Positions 40,801-48,159 of a stretch of 64,000 nucleotides of DNA are shown here, piece after piece. The position numbers and the translations under genes are program-made. Under the pieces are notes generated by a model. That model was not told the origin of the DNA, did no database searches, and saw only the letters and a list, made by a program, of their open reading frames with translations. Numbering within the stretch: position 1 is the stretch's first letter; each line of letters begins with the position of its first letter. Source of the stretch: Bacillota bacterium. GTDB taxonomy: Bacteria; Bacillota; Clostridia; Monoglobales; Firm-18. The stretch lies in NCBI GenBank assembly GCA_022706765.1, contig JAKJBX010000004.1, positions 1 to 64,000 of the forward strand, given 5' to 3'.

Positions 40801-41013
40801 CGTCGCAAGCGATGCTTCGAGCGGCTTTGATATGAGCGTCTCGACTTCACGCGGACCCGCACCCGAATAGCCGGTGCTGACAATGGCGATCGGGATGTTC
40901 ATAGAAGGCATCAAATCAATATTGAGGCCGAGCAGCGACACGACGCCGCCCAGAACAATGACCAAAAGCAGCATGGTCGTGGTGACAGGCTTCTTGATGG
41001 CTAATTTATACAT
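37879..41013 (-). CDS. RND-family efflux transporter, AcrB-type permease
   Basis: 1044 residues, the full length of AcrB/MexB-type pumps: twelve membrane helices in two repeats with two large periplasm-type loops. FVDNSIVVMES in helix 4 carries a conserved Asp of the proton relay, and GLILLVGMVVNNAIVLIDY the matching helix-10 region. Proton-driven export. It is the last gene of an operon with an adaptor (3-bp gap) and a TolC-like gene. Full AcrAB-TolC sets are classical for diderm bacteria; here they sit in a genome that otherwise looks monoderm. Confidence 0.95.
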   Translation of the reverse strand: MYKLAIKKPVTTTMLLLVIVLGGVVSLLGLNIDLMPSMNIPIAIVSTGYSGAGPREVETLISKPLEASLATVSNIKTISTTSNDGNSVIVLEFIDGTDIDMASLDVREKIDMVKSYLPKEASEPLVMKIDPNSMSGIYVGVTGNIDLVELESVLEDKIDKRLERLDGVASVSFMGGLEEIIDVQLMPEKLSGYGVTESQIIATLSSENLNLPSGTLVSGTQKLQVRAVGQYKSIDDIKMLPIITPTGAILQLSDLATVTRSTAEPTSGAVINGERSIIMTIQKQSTANTVKVSEKVNKELAAIAADYPNLKFSTISDGADYIMKSVNNVLETLFWACILSVFVIFMFLRNVRSSMIIGISIASSVIATFAVMYLTDMTLNIISLGGLTIGIGMFVDNSIVVMESIFQHREKGESSLESAFEGTKEVAIAVLASTATNCAVFVPMIFVTGTVGQIFKDLSLTICFSLLVSLIVAFTFVPMACASMMKYDELGKKHRRIPFLTAALDKWGGFVDNFEEKYTRLLVWSLAHKKRIFAIVIIAFIGTMSVTPFLGASFLPKMDQGEVITTVELPTGMRVEDAIVICDEIIAKISDIPEIDYAFAYTGSGEMSLMMGSGVDQATIYTLLYDVQERTRSADEVAEEMRVRLKDYAGAKITVSTSQSSMGQYSSADISFRLNGMETEALKEISADVVEKVSQIEGIREVTSSAGKSIPEANIVVNRAKAAQYGLTAASVANAVNIAVSGKTAAAYKISGTEIDIKVRHNRSGIEYLNDVRNIRLSTPAGGGVLLTEIADVTLNDGPASINRINQQETITIEANIAGRKLDAIQKDLTKLLEAYPMPEGYSYQFTGDLESMMASFISLLIVLLVSVVLVYMIMAAQFESLLNPFIIMFSVPLAITGGLFSLFVTRTELNVSGFMGLILLVGMVVNNAIVLIDYTDQVRRQGHDTVEAIMIAAPSRLRPILMTALTAILGLMPMGLATGSGTELTKDLSLVSIGGLFLSTFVTLIFIPVLYAIFDSGKQKRLDKKAARRALKSVPSVDEGIGI

Positions 41014-41016
41014 GCG

Positions 41017-42300
41017 CTATTCCCCCTTTGCAGCGGAAACAGTGCTGATAGCGTCGCCGTCTTTTAAAAAGGTCTGACCCTTGACGACCACACTTTGCCC
41101 TTCGGCAAGACCGCTTTTGACCGCGATCTCCTGTCCGTTGTCGATACCGGTGGTGACGGCAGTCTTTCTGGCGACGCCGTTTTCATCAACGAATACATAT
41201 TGGTCGCCGCCCGTACCGATGACTGCGCTTCGGGGCAGCAGCAGCGTATCGTCGCTCTGTTCACGGACGAGATAGACCTTGCCGAACATACCGGGTTTAA
41301 GCGTTTTATCGGGGTTGTCAATAGCGATCCTGACGGCATAGGTGCCGGTCGCCGCATCGGCGGCAGGACTGACGGACTTGACCGTGCCTTTGATCCTTTG
41401 GTCGGATATGGTAGCGATCTCCACATCGACGCTTTGTCCTAAGACAATGGCGTTGACGTTTTGCTCGGTGACATGGATGTCGATGGTGACGACGCTAAGC
41501 ACTGAGATCTCAAACGGCGCAATTGCGCCGGATACCATCTCCCCCGCCTTGACGTTGGAGGCGGTGACGGTGCCGGAAATCGGGCTGGTCACAAAAGCGT
41601 CGCCTAATGTGGACTCCTGGCTGGCAATCTGCGCAAGGATGGACGACTTGGCGGCGATTGCCTGATCAAGCGCAGCCTGCGCGCGCTTTTCGTTTTCCGA
41701 CGAGGCGCCACCTACTAAAATATCATAGCTTTCTTTTGCCTGATTGTACGCGATCTGTGCCTTATTGTAACCGTCCTCTATCTGCTCGAACGTCTGTCTT
41801 GAAATATATCCCGCATCATAAAGAATTTTGTTGTCGTTATATGCCTGCTTGGCGGAGTTGAGGGCAAGCTGCGCCTGGTCAAGCCCCGCTTTTGCCGCTA
41901 AAATCTGTGACTGCATCGCCGAGCCGTTCGCAAGCTCGACCCCGATCCTTGCGGCGTTGATCGCGGCGTCCGCTCCGGCAAGCTGTGAACGGAGCACGCT
42001 TATGGTGTTTTGAATACTGCTGCTGTCAACCGTCAAAAGGGTGCTGCCGGCGGACACCTCGTCGCCGACCCCGTAGTTCACCGATACCGCCTTGCCGGGC
42101 ATCTTAACGCCGACACTAACCTTTTCGATCGGGGCAACCTCGCCTGTGAATATGTATTCGGTCTTGATAGACCCCTTGGAGACCGCCAGGGTTTCGACAG
42201 GGGTTGCGCCGCTTCCGGCGTCGGTTTGGGTCGTTTGTGTGCCGCAGCCCGTCAGCATGAGCGCCGCCGCCAGCAGGATATATATGATTTTTCTGTTCAT
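41017..42300 (-). CDS. RND efflux periplasmic-adaptor (membrane fusion) subunit
   Basis: 427 residues. Lipoprotein signal with lipobox LTGC near residues 17-20, biotinyl-lipoyl-like domain halves (VGVKMPGKAVSVNYGVGDEV; TVTASNVKAGEMV), an alpha-helical hairpin rich in Ala and Gln (about 105-225) and beta-barrel plus membrane-proximal domains (about 240-420). It should link the RND pump with the TolC-like protein. The hairpin of about 120 residues is long enough to reach a TolC tip. Between the tolC-like and RND genes in one operon. Confidence 0.93.
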   Translation of the reverse strand: MNRKIIYILLAAALMLTGCGTQTTQTDAGSGATPVETLAVSKGSIKTEYIFTGEVAPIEKVSVGVKMPGKAVSVNYGVGDEVSAGSTLLTVDSSSIQNTISVLRSQLAGADAAINAARIGVELANGSAMQSQILAAKAGLDQAQLALNSAKQAYNDNKILYDAGYISRQTFEQIEDGYNKAQIAYNQAKESYDILVGGASSENEKRAQAALDQAIAAKSSILAQIASQESTLGDAFVTSPISGTVTASNVKAGEMVSGAIAPFEISVLSVVTIDIHVTEQNVNAIVLGQSVDVEIATISDQRIKGTVKSVSPAADAATGTYAVRIAIDNPDKTLKPGMFGKVYLVREQSDDTLLLPRSAVIGTGGDQYVFVDENGVARKTAVTTGIDNGQEIAVKSGLAEGQSVVVKGQTFLKDGDAISTVSAAKGE

Positions 42301-42325
42301 CTTGTCATTCTCCTGTCTTCATAGT

Positions 42326-43441
42326 TTATTGGACGCCCGATGTATCCATCAAGCCAATCTGAACCACATAGTCAAGGCTGAGCGCCGCCATAAAATAAGC
42401 TGTCTTTGCCTGAACCAATCCGTTTTTAGCGCTGTCAAGCGCATTTTGCGCTTGGACCACTTCCGTATTGATGACCTGACCGGCGCTGAACTTACTCTTG
42501 ACAGCGTCATACATGAGCTGCTTTGTTTTAACGCTTTCCTCGCCGATGGCAACGCCGCCGTATGCGTCCAAATAGTCGTTATAGCTTTTCCTGACCGAAA
42601 GCTCCACGCTCTTCACAGCGTTTTCAAGGTTTGCTTTGGCGATGGCAATGCCGTATTGCTTGATGGTATAATGATACGTGCCCTTTGTATACAGCGCTTC
42701 ATAACATTCCGCTTCCTTTTCCGCAAGCGCGACCTTCATCTGCGCCTCCTTAACCTCATATCTGTTTGAAACGGCGGTTTTGATGAGCGCTTCAATATCC
42801 GCTTTTTCAGGCGGGGAAATGCTGAGCGTATCCGTTAGCGTCACTTGCTCGTCAGGCGCAAGTCCGACGGCGCTGTTAAAGGACACCTGTGAGAATTCCG
42901 ATGCACGCCTTGCCATATCCAGTTCGTATTCCAAAATACGGACTGCGCCTTCCGCCTGCTGCAATTCAAGCTGCGATACCGTTCCGAGGTCATATTTGAT
43001 CTTGACTGCGCTCAAATTGTCATTGGCGATGTCAAGCGCATCCTTTTTCACCCGCTGCGCCTCCCGTTTATTGGCAAGCGCATAATAAGCGCTGACTGCG
43101 GAAAATTCTATGGTGTTGCGCAGCCTGTCCCCCGTCAGTTTTGTCAGCTCGTAGGTCACCGCAGCAGCATCGCTGTAATAGCCTCTGCGACGCAGGATAG
43201 TATCAATCGTCGTGATACCGTATCCTGGCGGCGCCGAAGTGTTCTTCTGCCGGTTTTTCTCGGCAAGCATTTCACGGGCGTTGATCTCATCCGATTCGAT
43301 CTTTAACGCAATACTTTGCAGCGTATTGCTGTTTTCAAGCGCAAGCGCCTTTGCCTCCTCGATCGAAAGGCTTGTATCCGCATAAACGGTGACCACCGAT
43401 AGCAGCATGGTCATCACAAGTGCCGCCGCTGTTTTCCTCAT
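42326..43441 (-). CDS. TolC-family protein
   Basis: 371 residues from the ATG at 43441 (GGGGGAG upstream). Signal peptide (about 1-22, ending VYA-DTS), then mostly long amphipathic helices; LSIEEAKALALENSNTLQS matches the start of the outer membrane efflux (OEP) repeat, and TVSQLELQQAEGAVRILEYE with INTEVVQAQNALDSAKNGLV match its two helical hairpins. Length is a little below TolC (about 470). The beta-barrel strands are hard to identify, so membrane insertion is doubtful. First gene of the efflux operon. Confidence 0.85.
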   Translation of the reverse strand: MRKTAAALVMTMLLSVVTVYADTSLSIEEAKALALENSNTLQSIALKIESDEINAREMLAEKNRQKNTSAPPGYGITTIDTILRRRGYYSDAAAVTYELTKLTGDRLRNTIEFSAVSAYYALANKREAQRVKKDALDIANDNLSAVKIKYDLGTVSQLELQQAEGAVRILEYELDMARRASEFSQVSFNSAVGLAPDEQVTLTDTLSISPPEKADIEALIKTAVSNRYEVKEAQMKVALAEKEAECYEALYTKGTYHYTIKQYGIAIAKANLENAVKSVELSVRKSYNDYLDAYGGVAIGEESVKTKQLMYDAVKSKFSAGQVINTEVVQAQNALDSAKNGLVQAKTAYFMAALSLDYVVQIGLMDTSGVQ

Positions 43442-43477
43442 AAAAACTCCCCCTAATGACAAAATATATATGTATCA

Positions 43478-43506
43478 GAAAATGACTGCGGAACGCAGTC
43501 ATTTTC
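43478..43506. promoter_or_regulatory. Perfect 29-bp hairpin in the efflux-operon leader
   Basis: GAAAATGACTGCG, loop GAA, then the exact complement. It lies between the promoter and the ribosome site of the TolC-like gene, so it is either an operator for an unseen repressor or an RNA hairpin. Confidence 0.65.
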
Positions 43507-43527
43507 GATTGCTCGGCTGCCACACCT

Positions 43528-43556
43528 ATTATACTATTTTTGGATTGACAAATCAA
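43528..43556 (-). promoter_or_regulatory. SigA-type promoter of the efflux operon
   Basis: On the minus strand: TTGATT (43551-43556), 17-bp spacer, TATAAT (43528-43533), about 90 bp before the TolC-like start. Confidence 0.7.
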
Positions 43557-43616
43557 TAACAAAACCCGCATATTCTGTTAAAATTTGATTAGAAAACCAT
43601 TAGAGAATTGCCGGCG

Positions 43617-44639
43617 CTATGCATGTACGACCTCCCCGGTTTTCACCGATGTTAAAATGTCAAAAACGCCTTGAATGTCGCCCAGCTCCTTTTGGGGAGT
43701 CGATACGATCTCGGCGTTTTTCGTCAGTGCGTCATAAAAATTCACCAGCTCATGGTAATAACCGTTGCGGGGCGCAAAGGTCAATTGCTCCGTCGTGCCA
43801 TCCTTATAGAAAACCTCGATCACACCCTTGGCGGTGTTTTCATAGTACACCTCGCCGAGCGTGCCGAAGATCCTCAGCCCCACCGGCGGGGTTTGCAGCT
43901 CCTTGCCGTGGGAATAATAGGCGTATTCGCCCGCCACGCCGTTTTGGAACTTGATCAGTGCGTTGATGGAGATATACGGCGAGAATTCCTCGTCCTGCTT
44001 TCTGCCGCAGGCATAGACGCTGTCGATCTCGCCGAACAGACAGCGCATTCTGGCGATGTCATGGACGCCACCGTCCAAAAAGCTGCCGCCGGTAAAGTCC
44101 GGATGCTGGCGCCACTCCTTCGCCGCAAAGGTGTTGCCGGTCATATCGCCTTTAAAGTCCGCCGCTGTGTTTTGGATAAAGTACATCACCTCGCCGATTT
44201 TTCCGCCGCTGATGATGTCCTTGATGATAAACAGACCTTCGTCATATCGAAAGTTTTCGGCGACCATAATTTTGACGTGCTCCTTGTCAGCAAGGCTGAT
44301 GAGCTTGGACGCCGACTTCGGCGTCGAGGCGAACGGCTTTTCGGCGATGAGGTTTTTGCCCGCCAAAATCACCGCTTCATAGACTTCAAAATTTTCGGAT
44401 ATCGGCACGAGCACATCGACGGCGTCAAGGTCGTCACGCGCGAGGAGCTTGGCATAGTCGTCGTAAATATCCTCTGGCGGCAGCGCAATGCCACCGGCGA
44501 AGCCCTCCGCCTTAGACCTCTCCGTATCGCATACGGCGACGATCTCATACTTGTCCGCAAGCCGCCGCAATGCGGGATAGTGCAGGCGTTCCCATGCCAT
44601 ACCGATACCGATGACACCGAGCCTGAGCTTTCTTTCCAT
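43617..44639 (-). CDS. Gfo/Idh/MocA-family NAD(P)-dependent oxidoreductase
   Basis: 340 residues. N-terminal Rossmann fold: LRLGVIGIGMAWERLHYPAL replaces the usual GxGxxG with GIGMAW; EKPFASTPKSA contains the family EKP motif; C-terminal alpha/beta domain with GGSFLDGGVHDIARMR giving the active-site DGGxH pattern. Likely a sugar or inositol dehydrogenase; substrate unknown, and no sugar genes are adjacent. GGAAGG lies upstream of the ATG. Separated from comEA by a long-hairpin repeat. Confidence 0.9.
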   Translation of the reverse strand: MERKLRLGVIGIGMAWERLHYPALRRLADKYEIVAVCDTERSKAEGFAGGIALPPEDIYDDYAKLLARDDLDAVDVLVPISENFEVYEAVILAGKNLIAEKPFASTPKSASKLISLADKEHVKIMVAENFRYDEGLFIIKDIISGGKIGEVMYFIQNTAADFKGDMTGNTFAAKEWRQHPDFTGGSFLDGGVHDIARMRCLFGEIDSVYACGRKQDEEFSPYISINALIKFQNGVAGEYAYYSHGKELQTPPVGLRIFGTLGEVYYENTAKGVIEVFYKDGTTEQLTFAPRNGYYHELVNFYDALTKNAEIVSTPQKELGDIQGVFDILTSVKTGEVVHA

Positions 44640-44673
44640 AATATGAACCTTCCTTTCGGCAATAATTTTTAGC

Positions 44674-44834
44674 AGACATGCCCGCTAACCCTGCGTAATG
44701 GAAGAACCGAAGGTTTTTTCGTTCTGTGGTGCAGACGGGTTCCGTTGATAATTTGTTTATCAACGGGTTCCGGCTGTGCCGCAGGGTGAAAAAAGACCGA
44801 TTATACCGTTGTGACAGGGTTAGCGGGCATGTCT
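44674..44834 (+). repeat. Long-hairpin repeat, family H, copy 2
   Basis: Outer arms AGACATGCCCGCTAACCCTG and its exact 20-bp complement. Inside, CGTAATGG pairs with CCGTTGTG, then GGTTTTTTCGTTCTG pairs with CAGGGTGAAAAAAGACC apart from a small bulge, and the terminal hairpin CCGTTGATAA/TTATCAACGG is flanked on both sides by GGTTC. It aligns end to end with 2915-3079 although most stem bases differ. Confidence 0.75.
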
Positions 44835-44879
44835 ATTATGTCAAAGCAGCTAAAAATTTATTCGCCGAAAGCATGTCTT

Positions 44880-45545
44880 CTATAAAGTGATATTATCCTT
44901 GATTTGATCATAGCGGCTGCGTGTGATGCCTTTGATTTTCATCAGGTCTTCCGTTCTTTGAAAGTCCCCGTTTTCCTCTCTGTAACGTATGATCCGCATC
45001 GCATACGCCTCGCCGATACCTTTGAGCGTCATGAGCTGCTCCTTTGTTCCCGTATTGATGCTGACCCTTCCGGTCATGACCGATGCGGACGACTTGCCGC
45101 CGCCGCTTTTTGAGGCGGGCTTAGCCGGCTCCGGCTCATCAGGCTTTGATGGAACGACCAGCTCTGCGCCGTCATAGAGTTTCTGAGCAAGGTTAACCCT
45201 GTCATGGTCAGCATTTTCCGCAAAACCGCCCGCCGCCGAAACAGCCTCCTCCGTTCTGCTGCCGACCGGCAGCGAATAAACGCCCGGAGCGGCGACCGCA
45301 CCCTTGATATGTACCATGATGACAGAAGTCTGTGTCGCCGAGGCAGCATCGCTTGCGCCGACGCCCAACCCGCCGTACGGCACTGCGGATGCTTCCCTGA
45401 TCTTGCTTTGGTACAAGCTCCCAAAAGAAATCAGCATCACGACACTGACCAGTATCAGCACCGCAGCAATTCCGTTCACCGTCTTTAATTCCGCCGCCGC
45501 AAACACCTTGTCAAGTAACCACTTCACCCCTGTACGAAGCTTCAT
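44880..45545 (-). CDS. comEA: ComEA-like DNA-binding protein (SLBB plus helix-hairpin-helix)
   Basis: 221 residues from the ATG at 45545 (AGGAG nine bases upstream). N-terminal membrane anchor (about 25-50), SLBB/soluble-ligand domain (about 80-130; HIKGAVAAPGVYSLPVGSR), low-complexity linker and two C-terminal HhH motifs (about 160-220; SINTGTKEQLMTLKGIGEAYA and MKIKGITRSRYDQI). In transformation ComEA binds incoming double-stranded DNA outside the membrane and hands it to ComEC, encoded at 5999-8284. Usually comEA and comEC are adjacent; here they are split. Confidence 0.92.
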   Translation of the reverse strand: MKLRTGVKWLLDKVFAAAELKTVNGIAAVLILVSVVMLISFGSLYQSKIREASAVPYGGLGVGASDAASATQTSVIMVHIKGAVAAPGVYSLPVGSRTEEAVSAAGGFAENADHDRVNLAQKLYDGAELVVPSKPDEPEPAKPASKSGGGKSSASVMTGRVSINTGTKEQLMTLKGIGEAYAMRIIRYREENGDFQRTEDLMKIKGITRSRYDQIKDNITL

Positions 45546-45675
45546 CCGCCACACGCTCCTGTTTTGTCGAATTATGTCAATAATATACCATATTTGTCAG
45601 AATAAAACAAGAATTTTTTTATTGGATATTGAAAAAAAATTGCCGTTATGGTAGACTATGAGGTGTCTGAATTGC

Positions 45676-45782
45676 AAAAGTGCCTTGCAGCACTTTTTGG
45701 TGCGCTGACGAAAGCCTTTGCCACGGAATAATTAAATGTTTTCATCCAATAGGAAATTCAACGAATTTCCTATTGGATGAAG
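45676..45782 (-). repeat. Terminator-plus-hairpin repeat, family T, copy 2
   Basis: Plus-strand order: AAAAGTGC-CTTGCA-GCACTTTT hairpin, GGTGCGCTGACGAAAGCCTT segment, then the long hairpin CATCCAATAGGAAATTC / GAATTTCCTATTGGATG. It abuts family-L copy B. Together the two fill the 386 bp between comEA and thyA, which hold no gene. Confidence 0.75.
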
Positions 45783-45910
45783 AAGCGTTTCGGCGCATAG
45801 CGCTTTCCGAAACACATCTTCTCGCCCCGCGAGGGTAAGCGCAGGCGGATTCATTTCGCCGGATCACGGAAATTACGCCGATTTTGCGTAATTTTCTACT
45901 AAGTTGAAAA
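45783..45910 (+). repeat. Leader hairpin repeat, family L, copy B (thyA leader)
   Basis: Fullest copy: hairpin 1 GTTTCGG/CCGAAAC with GCATAGCGCTTTC in the loop; a GCGAGGGTAAGCGC segment; hairpin 3 GGCGGA/TTCGCC; hairpin 4 GAAATTACGC/GCGTAATTTTC, then CTACTAAGTTGAAAAAA. It ends 21 bp before the thyA start codon. Confidence 0.75.
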
Positions 45911-45931
45911 AATCCATAAAAGGGTGACATT

Positions 45932-46762
45932 ATGAGTATTGCCGATACAATCTTTACAGAGAATTGTCAAAATATTTTGAAAAACGGTTTTTGGGACACC
46001 GGCTGCGACGTCCGTCCGATGTGGGAGGACGGGCAAAAGGCGCACACGATCAAGCTTTTCGGCTTAGTCAACCGCTATGATTTGTCCCAAGAGTTCCCCA
46101 TTTTGACGCTGCGCAAGACAAACCTCCCTGCGGCGGTAGACGAGCTTTTGTGGATTTGGCAGAAAAAGTCCAGCAATGTGGGCGACCTTCACAGCGGTAT
46201 CTGGGACGCGTGGGCGGACGAGAGCGGCTCTATCGGCAAGGCATACGGCTACCAGCTCGGTATCAGGCATAAGTACAAAGAGGGTGACTTTGACCAGGTG
46301 GACAGGCTGCTCTTTGACCTTAAAAACAACCCGCTTTCACGCCGCATGATCACCAACCTCTACAATCACAGCGACCTGCACGAGATGAACCTCTACCCCT
46401 GCGCGTACGGCATGACCTTCAACGTCAGCGGCGATAAGCTCAATGCCATCTTAAACCAGCGTTCGCAGGATATGCTGGTGGCAAATAACTGGAACGTGTG
46501 CCAATACGCCGTTTTGGTACATATGCTGGCACAGGCCAGCGGTCTAGTCGCGGGCGAGTTGGTGCACGTGATCGCGGACGCGCATATCTATGACCGGCAC
46601 ATCCCGCTGCTCGAAAAGGTCTTGTCAAACACCCCATATCCTGCGCCGGAATTCTCGCTCGACAAAAGCGTCACGGACTTTTACCGGTTCACGACGGACA
46701 GTATCAGCCTGACGGATTATCAGTTCCACACGCTGGGACAAAAGATACCCGTCGCGGTATAA
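45932..46762 (+). CDS. thyA: Thymidylate synthase
   Basis: 276 residues. Classical folate-dependent ThyA: N-terminal FPILTLRKTNLPAAVDELLW, catalytic Cys in NLYPCAYGMTF, NQRSQDMLVANNWNVCQYA, and the C-terminal folate/dUMP region HIYDRHIPLLEK. Makes dTMP from dUMP using methylene-tetrahydrofolate. It has no folA neighbour. The stop is followed by a clear terminator. The leader contains family-L and family-T hairpins. Confidence 0.97.
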   Translation: MSIADTIFTENCQNILKNGFWDTGCDVRPMWEDGQKAHTIKLFGLVNRYDLSQEFPILTLRKTNLPAAVDELLWIWQKKSSNVGDLHSGIWDAWADESGSIGKAYGYQLGIRHKYKEGDFDQVDRLLFDLKNNPLSRRMITNLYNHSDLHEMNLYPCAYGMTFNVSGDKLNAILNQRSQDMLVANNWNVCQYAVLVHMLAQASGLVAGELVHVIADAHIYDRHIPLLEKVLSNTPYPAPEFSLDKSVTDFYRFTTDSISLTDYQFHTLGQKIPVAV

Positions 46763-46768
46763 GGCAAG

Positions 46769-46796
46769 TAAAAAAGCGCCCATGGGTGCTTTTTTG
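46769..46796 (+). terminator. thyA terminator
   Basis: AAAAAAGCGCC-CATG-GGTGCTTTTTT hairpin followed by a T-run, 7 bp after the stop. Confidence 0.85.
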
Positions 46797-46824
46797 TGTA
46801 TTGCAAAGTCATACAATGTAAGCG

Positions 46825-46853
46825 TTGAAATGCACCGCAGAGCCATATATAAT
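46825..46853 (+). promoter_or_regulatory. SigA-type promoter of small Cys-rich gene
   Basis: TTGAAA at 46825-46830, 17-bp spacer, TATAAT at 46848-46853; GAGGTGAG and ATG follow at 46860-46875. Confidence 0.7.
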
Positions 46854-46872
46854 ATTCCTGAGGTGAGCGTTT

Positions 46873-47070
46873 ATGAATATTCAGGAGAGACTGTGCGGCA
46901 ATTGCAGGTATTTTATTCTACATTATGTCAGATGGGGAAAGGAAGGACAAAAAATCAGGTATATGAACACAAGCTTCGGACATTGCAAAGAAGGCAAGCG
47001 GATAAAGCACATGTATAACAGCAAAAAGGGCTGTGTGAAATGGGAAAACAAAACGATTTCGGCGTTTTAG
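46873..47070 (+). CDS. Small cysteine-containing protein, possible zinc ribbon
   Basis: 65 residues. Four cysteines in two parts: CGNC near residues 8-11, then a single Cys in FGHCKEG and one in KGCVKWE. This spacing suits a small zinc-binding fold, seen in short proteins of phages and clostridial chromosomes, but I cannot name a family. It has its own promoter and a GAGGTGAG ribosome site. Its last codons run into a family-T repeat (47045-47100). Confidence 0.6.
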   Translation: MNIQERLCGNCRYFILHYVRWGKEGQKIRYMNTSFGHCKEGKRIKHMYNSKKGCVKWENKTISAF

Positions 47071-47100
47071 GTGCGCATGTGAAAGCCTTTTCCAGGAAAT
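47045..47100 (-). repeat. Family T repeat, copy 3 (partial)
   Basis: CGGCGTTTTAGGTGCGCATG then GAAAGCCTTTTCCAGGAAATG matches the conserved middle of copies 1 and 2 (GGTGCGCTGACGAAAGCCTT). The long hairpin is missing; the element ends where AATAGGTGT begins. Confidence 0.6.
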
Positions 47101-47118
47101 GAATAGGTGTAATACAGA

Positions 47119-47156
47119 ACAAAAAAGGTGTAAAGCGAAATCGCTTTACACCTTTG
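47119..47156 (-). terminator. Original gapA terminator, now stranded
   Basis: AAGGTGTAAAGCGA-AA-TCGCTTTACACCTT hairpin, 14-bp arms; the T-run is on the minus-strand side (47121-47126), so it terminates minus-strand transcription. It lies 13 bp past the relic gapA 3' end at 47169 but 5.65 kb from the intact gene. Confidence 0.85.
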
Positions 47157-47168
47157 ATTTATGCCGTT

Positions 47169-47241
47169 ATTATTTTGCGTCTACGCCTGCGATGTAGTTG
47201 GTGAGGTCGATGACCTTGTTTGAATAACCCCACTCGTTGTC
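47169..47241 (-). repeat. Left attachment repeat (relic gapA 3' end)
   Basis: Identical over 73 bp to 52820-52892. It encodes on the minus strand the final [20 protein letters not shown] and DAK-stop of GapA without an upstream gene. Sequence diverges immediately on both sides. Confidence 0.95.
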
Positions 47242-47444
47242 GTCTTGGTGTGCAGTTTACATTTGAGGCTTAAACACGCATTGCAGAGCGGTTTTTGACA
47301 TTTTAATGTTCATAAATTTTTAAGTTTTTTAGCTGATTTTCGGTAGTTCATTGTCGTATTCCGAAAACAATTCCACTACCTTACAGAAGTAATATTATCA
47401 TAATGGGTTGTGATTGTCAACTCCAAAAATTACAAGGTATCACA

Positions 47445-47768
47445 TTATTCAAGTAAACCATATATGTACCCGATTAGCTTTGCTTTTTGCTCTGATTTCA
47501 AATTTTTAAGCAAAGAAACTATTTCCAAATCCTTTGTATCGGGTTCGTTAATTGTCTTGTCTGTAATAACCTTACTTATATTAGTCCTATCCAATAAAAA
47601 GTCCGTTGATACATTGAAAAAGTCAGCCATCTTGCAAAGCGTTTCAGCACTCGGCAAGGCTTTTCCGCTTTCATAGGCACTTACCGTTTCCTGTGCAACA
47701 TCTATTTCAACACTAAGGCGCACTTGCGTAATATGCTTTTTTAGCCTAATTGTCCGTAAATTCTTCAC
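47445..47768 (-). CDS. XRE-family transcriptional regulator of the element
   Basis: 107 residues. N-terminal HTH (about 5-60; LRTIRLKKHITQVRLSVEID, then AQETVSAYESGKALPSAETL), and a short helical C-terminus. Divergent from the zinc-ribbon gene with an AT-rich, palindrome-rich gap (47769-47887) that should hold both promoters and operators. Likely the maintenance repressor of the element. Confidence 0.88.
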   Translation of the reverse strand: MKNLRTIRLKKHITQVRLSVEIDVAQETVSAYESGKALPSAETLCKMADFFNVSTDFLLDRTNISKVITDKTINEPDTKDLEIVSLLKNLKSEQKAKLIGYIYGLLE

Positions 47769-47887
47769 GTTTCCACCTCAAATATATAAATATTATCTAT
47801 AATTATATATAGAGGGGTTGTATTTTTTAGATATGTGGTATATAATTTCAGATATATAATATATATTTTATAGAAAGAAGGGTTATT

Positions 47888-48121
47888 ATGGCACTTATCA
47901 AATGTCCGGCTTGTAGTAAAGACGTTTCAAGTAATGCGGCTTCTTGTCCCCATTGCGGTGAACCCATTGACACCTCTATCAAATGTCCTAAATGTGGGAG
48001 TGCAAACACAAAGGTTATTAGCGGAGCATCAAAAGCGGCATCTGTTGCATTATGGGGAGTGTTCGCCGCCAATAAGGTTATGAGCAAACATGTATGTAAT
48101 GATTGTAACCATAAGTTTTAA
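47888..48121 (+). CDS. Zinc-ribbon protein with short hydrophobic centre
   Basis: 77 residues. First ribbon: CPACSKDVSSNAASCPHCGE, two Cys pairs; second: CPKCGSANT near the middle paired with CNDCNHKF at the C-terminus. Between the halves of the second ribbon lies a weakly hydrophobic segment (ASVALWGVFAAN). GAAAGAAGGG precedes the ATG. Such double zinc ribbons occur in small accessory proteins; function unknown. Divergent from the XRE regulator. Confidence 0.75.
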   Translation: MALIKCPACSKDVSSNAASCPHCGEPIDTSIKCPKCGSANTKVISGASKAASVALWGVFAANKVMSKHVCNDCNHKF

Positions 48122-48159
48122 GGCTACTTATCAATAATAGACGATTGGAGGTGCTGATA

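Noticed and set aside
47169..47241. A second, truncated gapA paralogue
   Set aside because: Only 73 bp match, the match is exact and ends abruptly on both sides, and a recombinase-bearing AT-rich element lies between the copies; this is an attachment repeat, not a paralogue.
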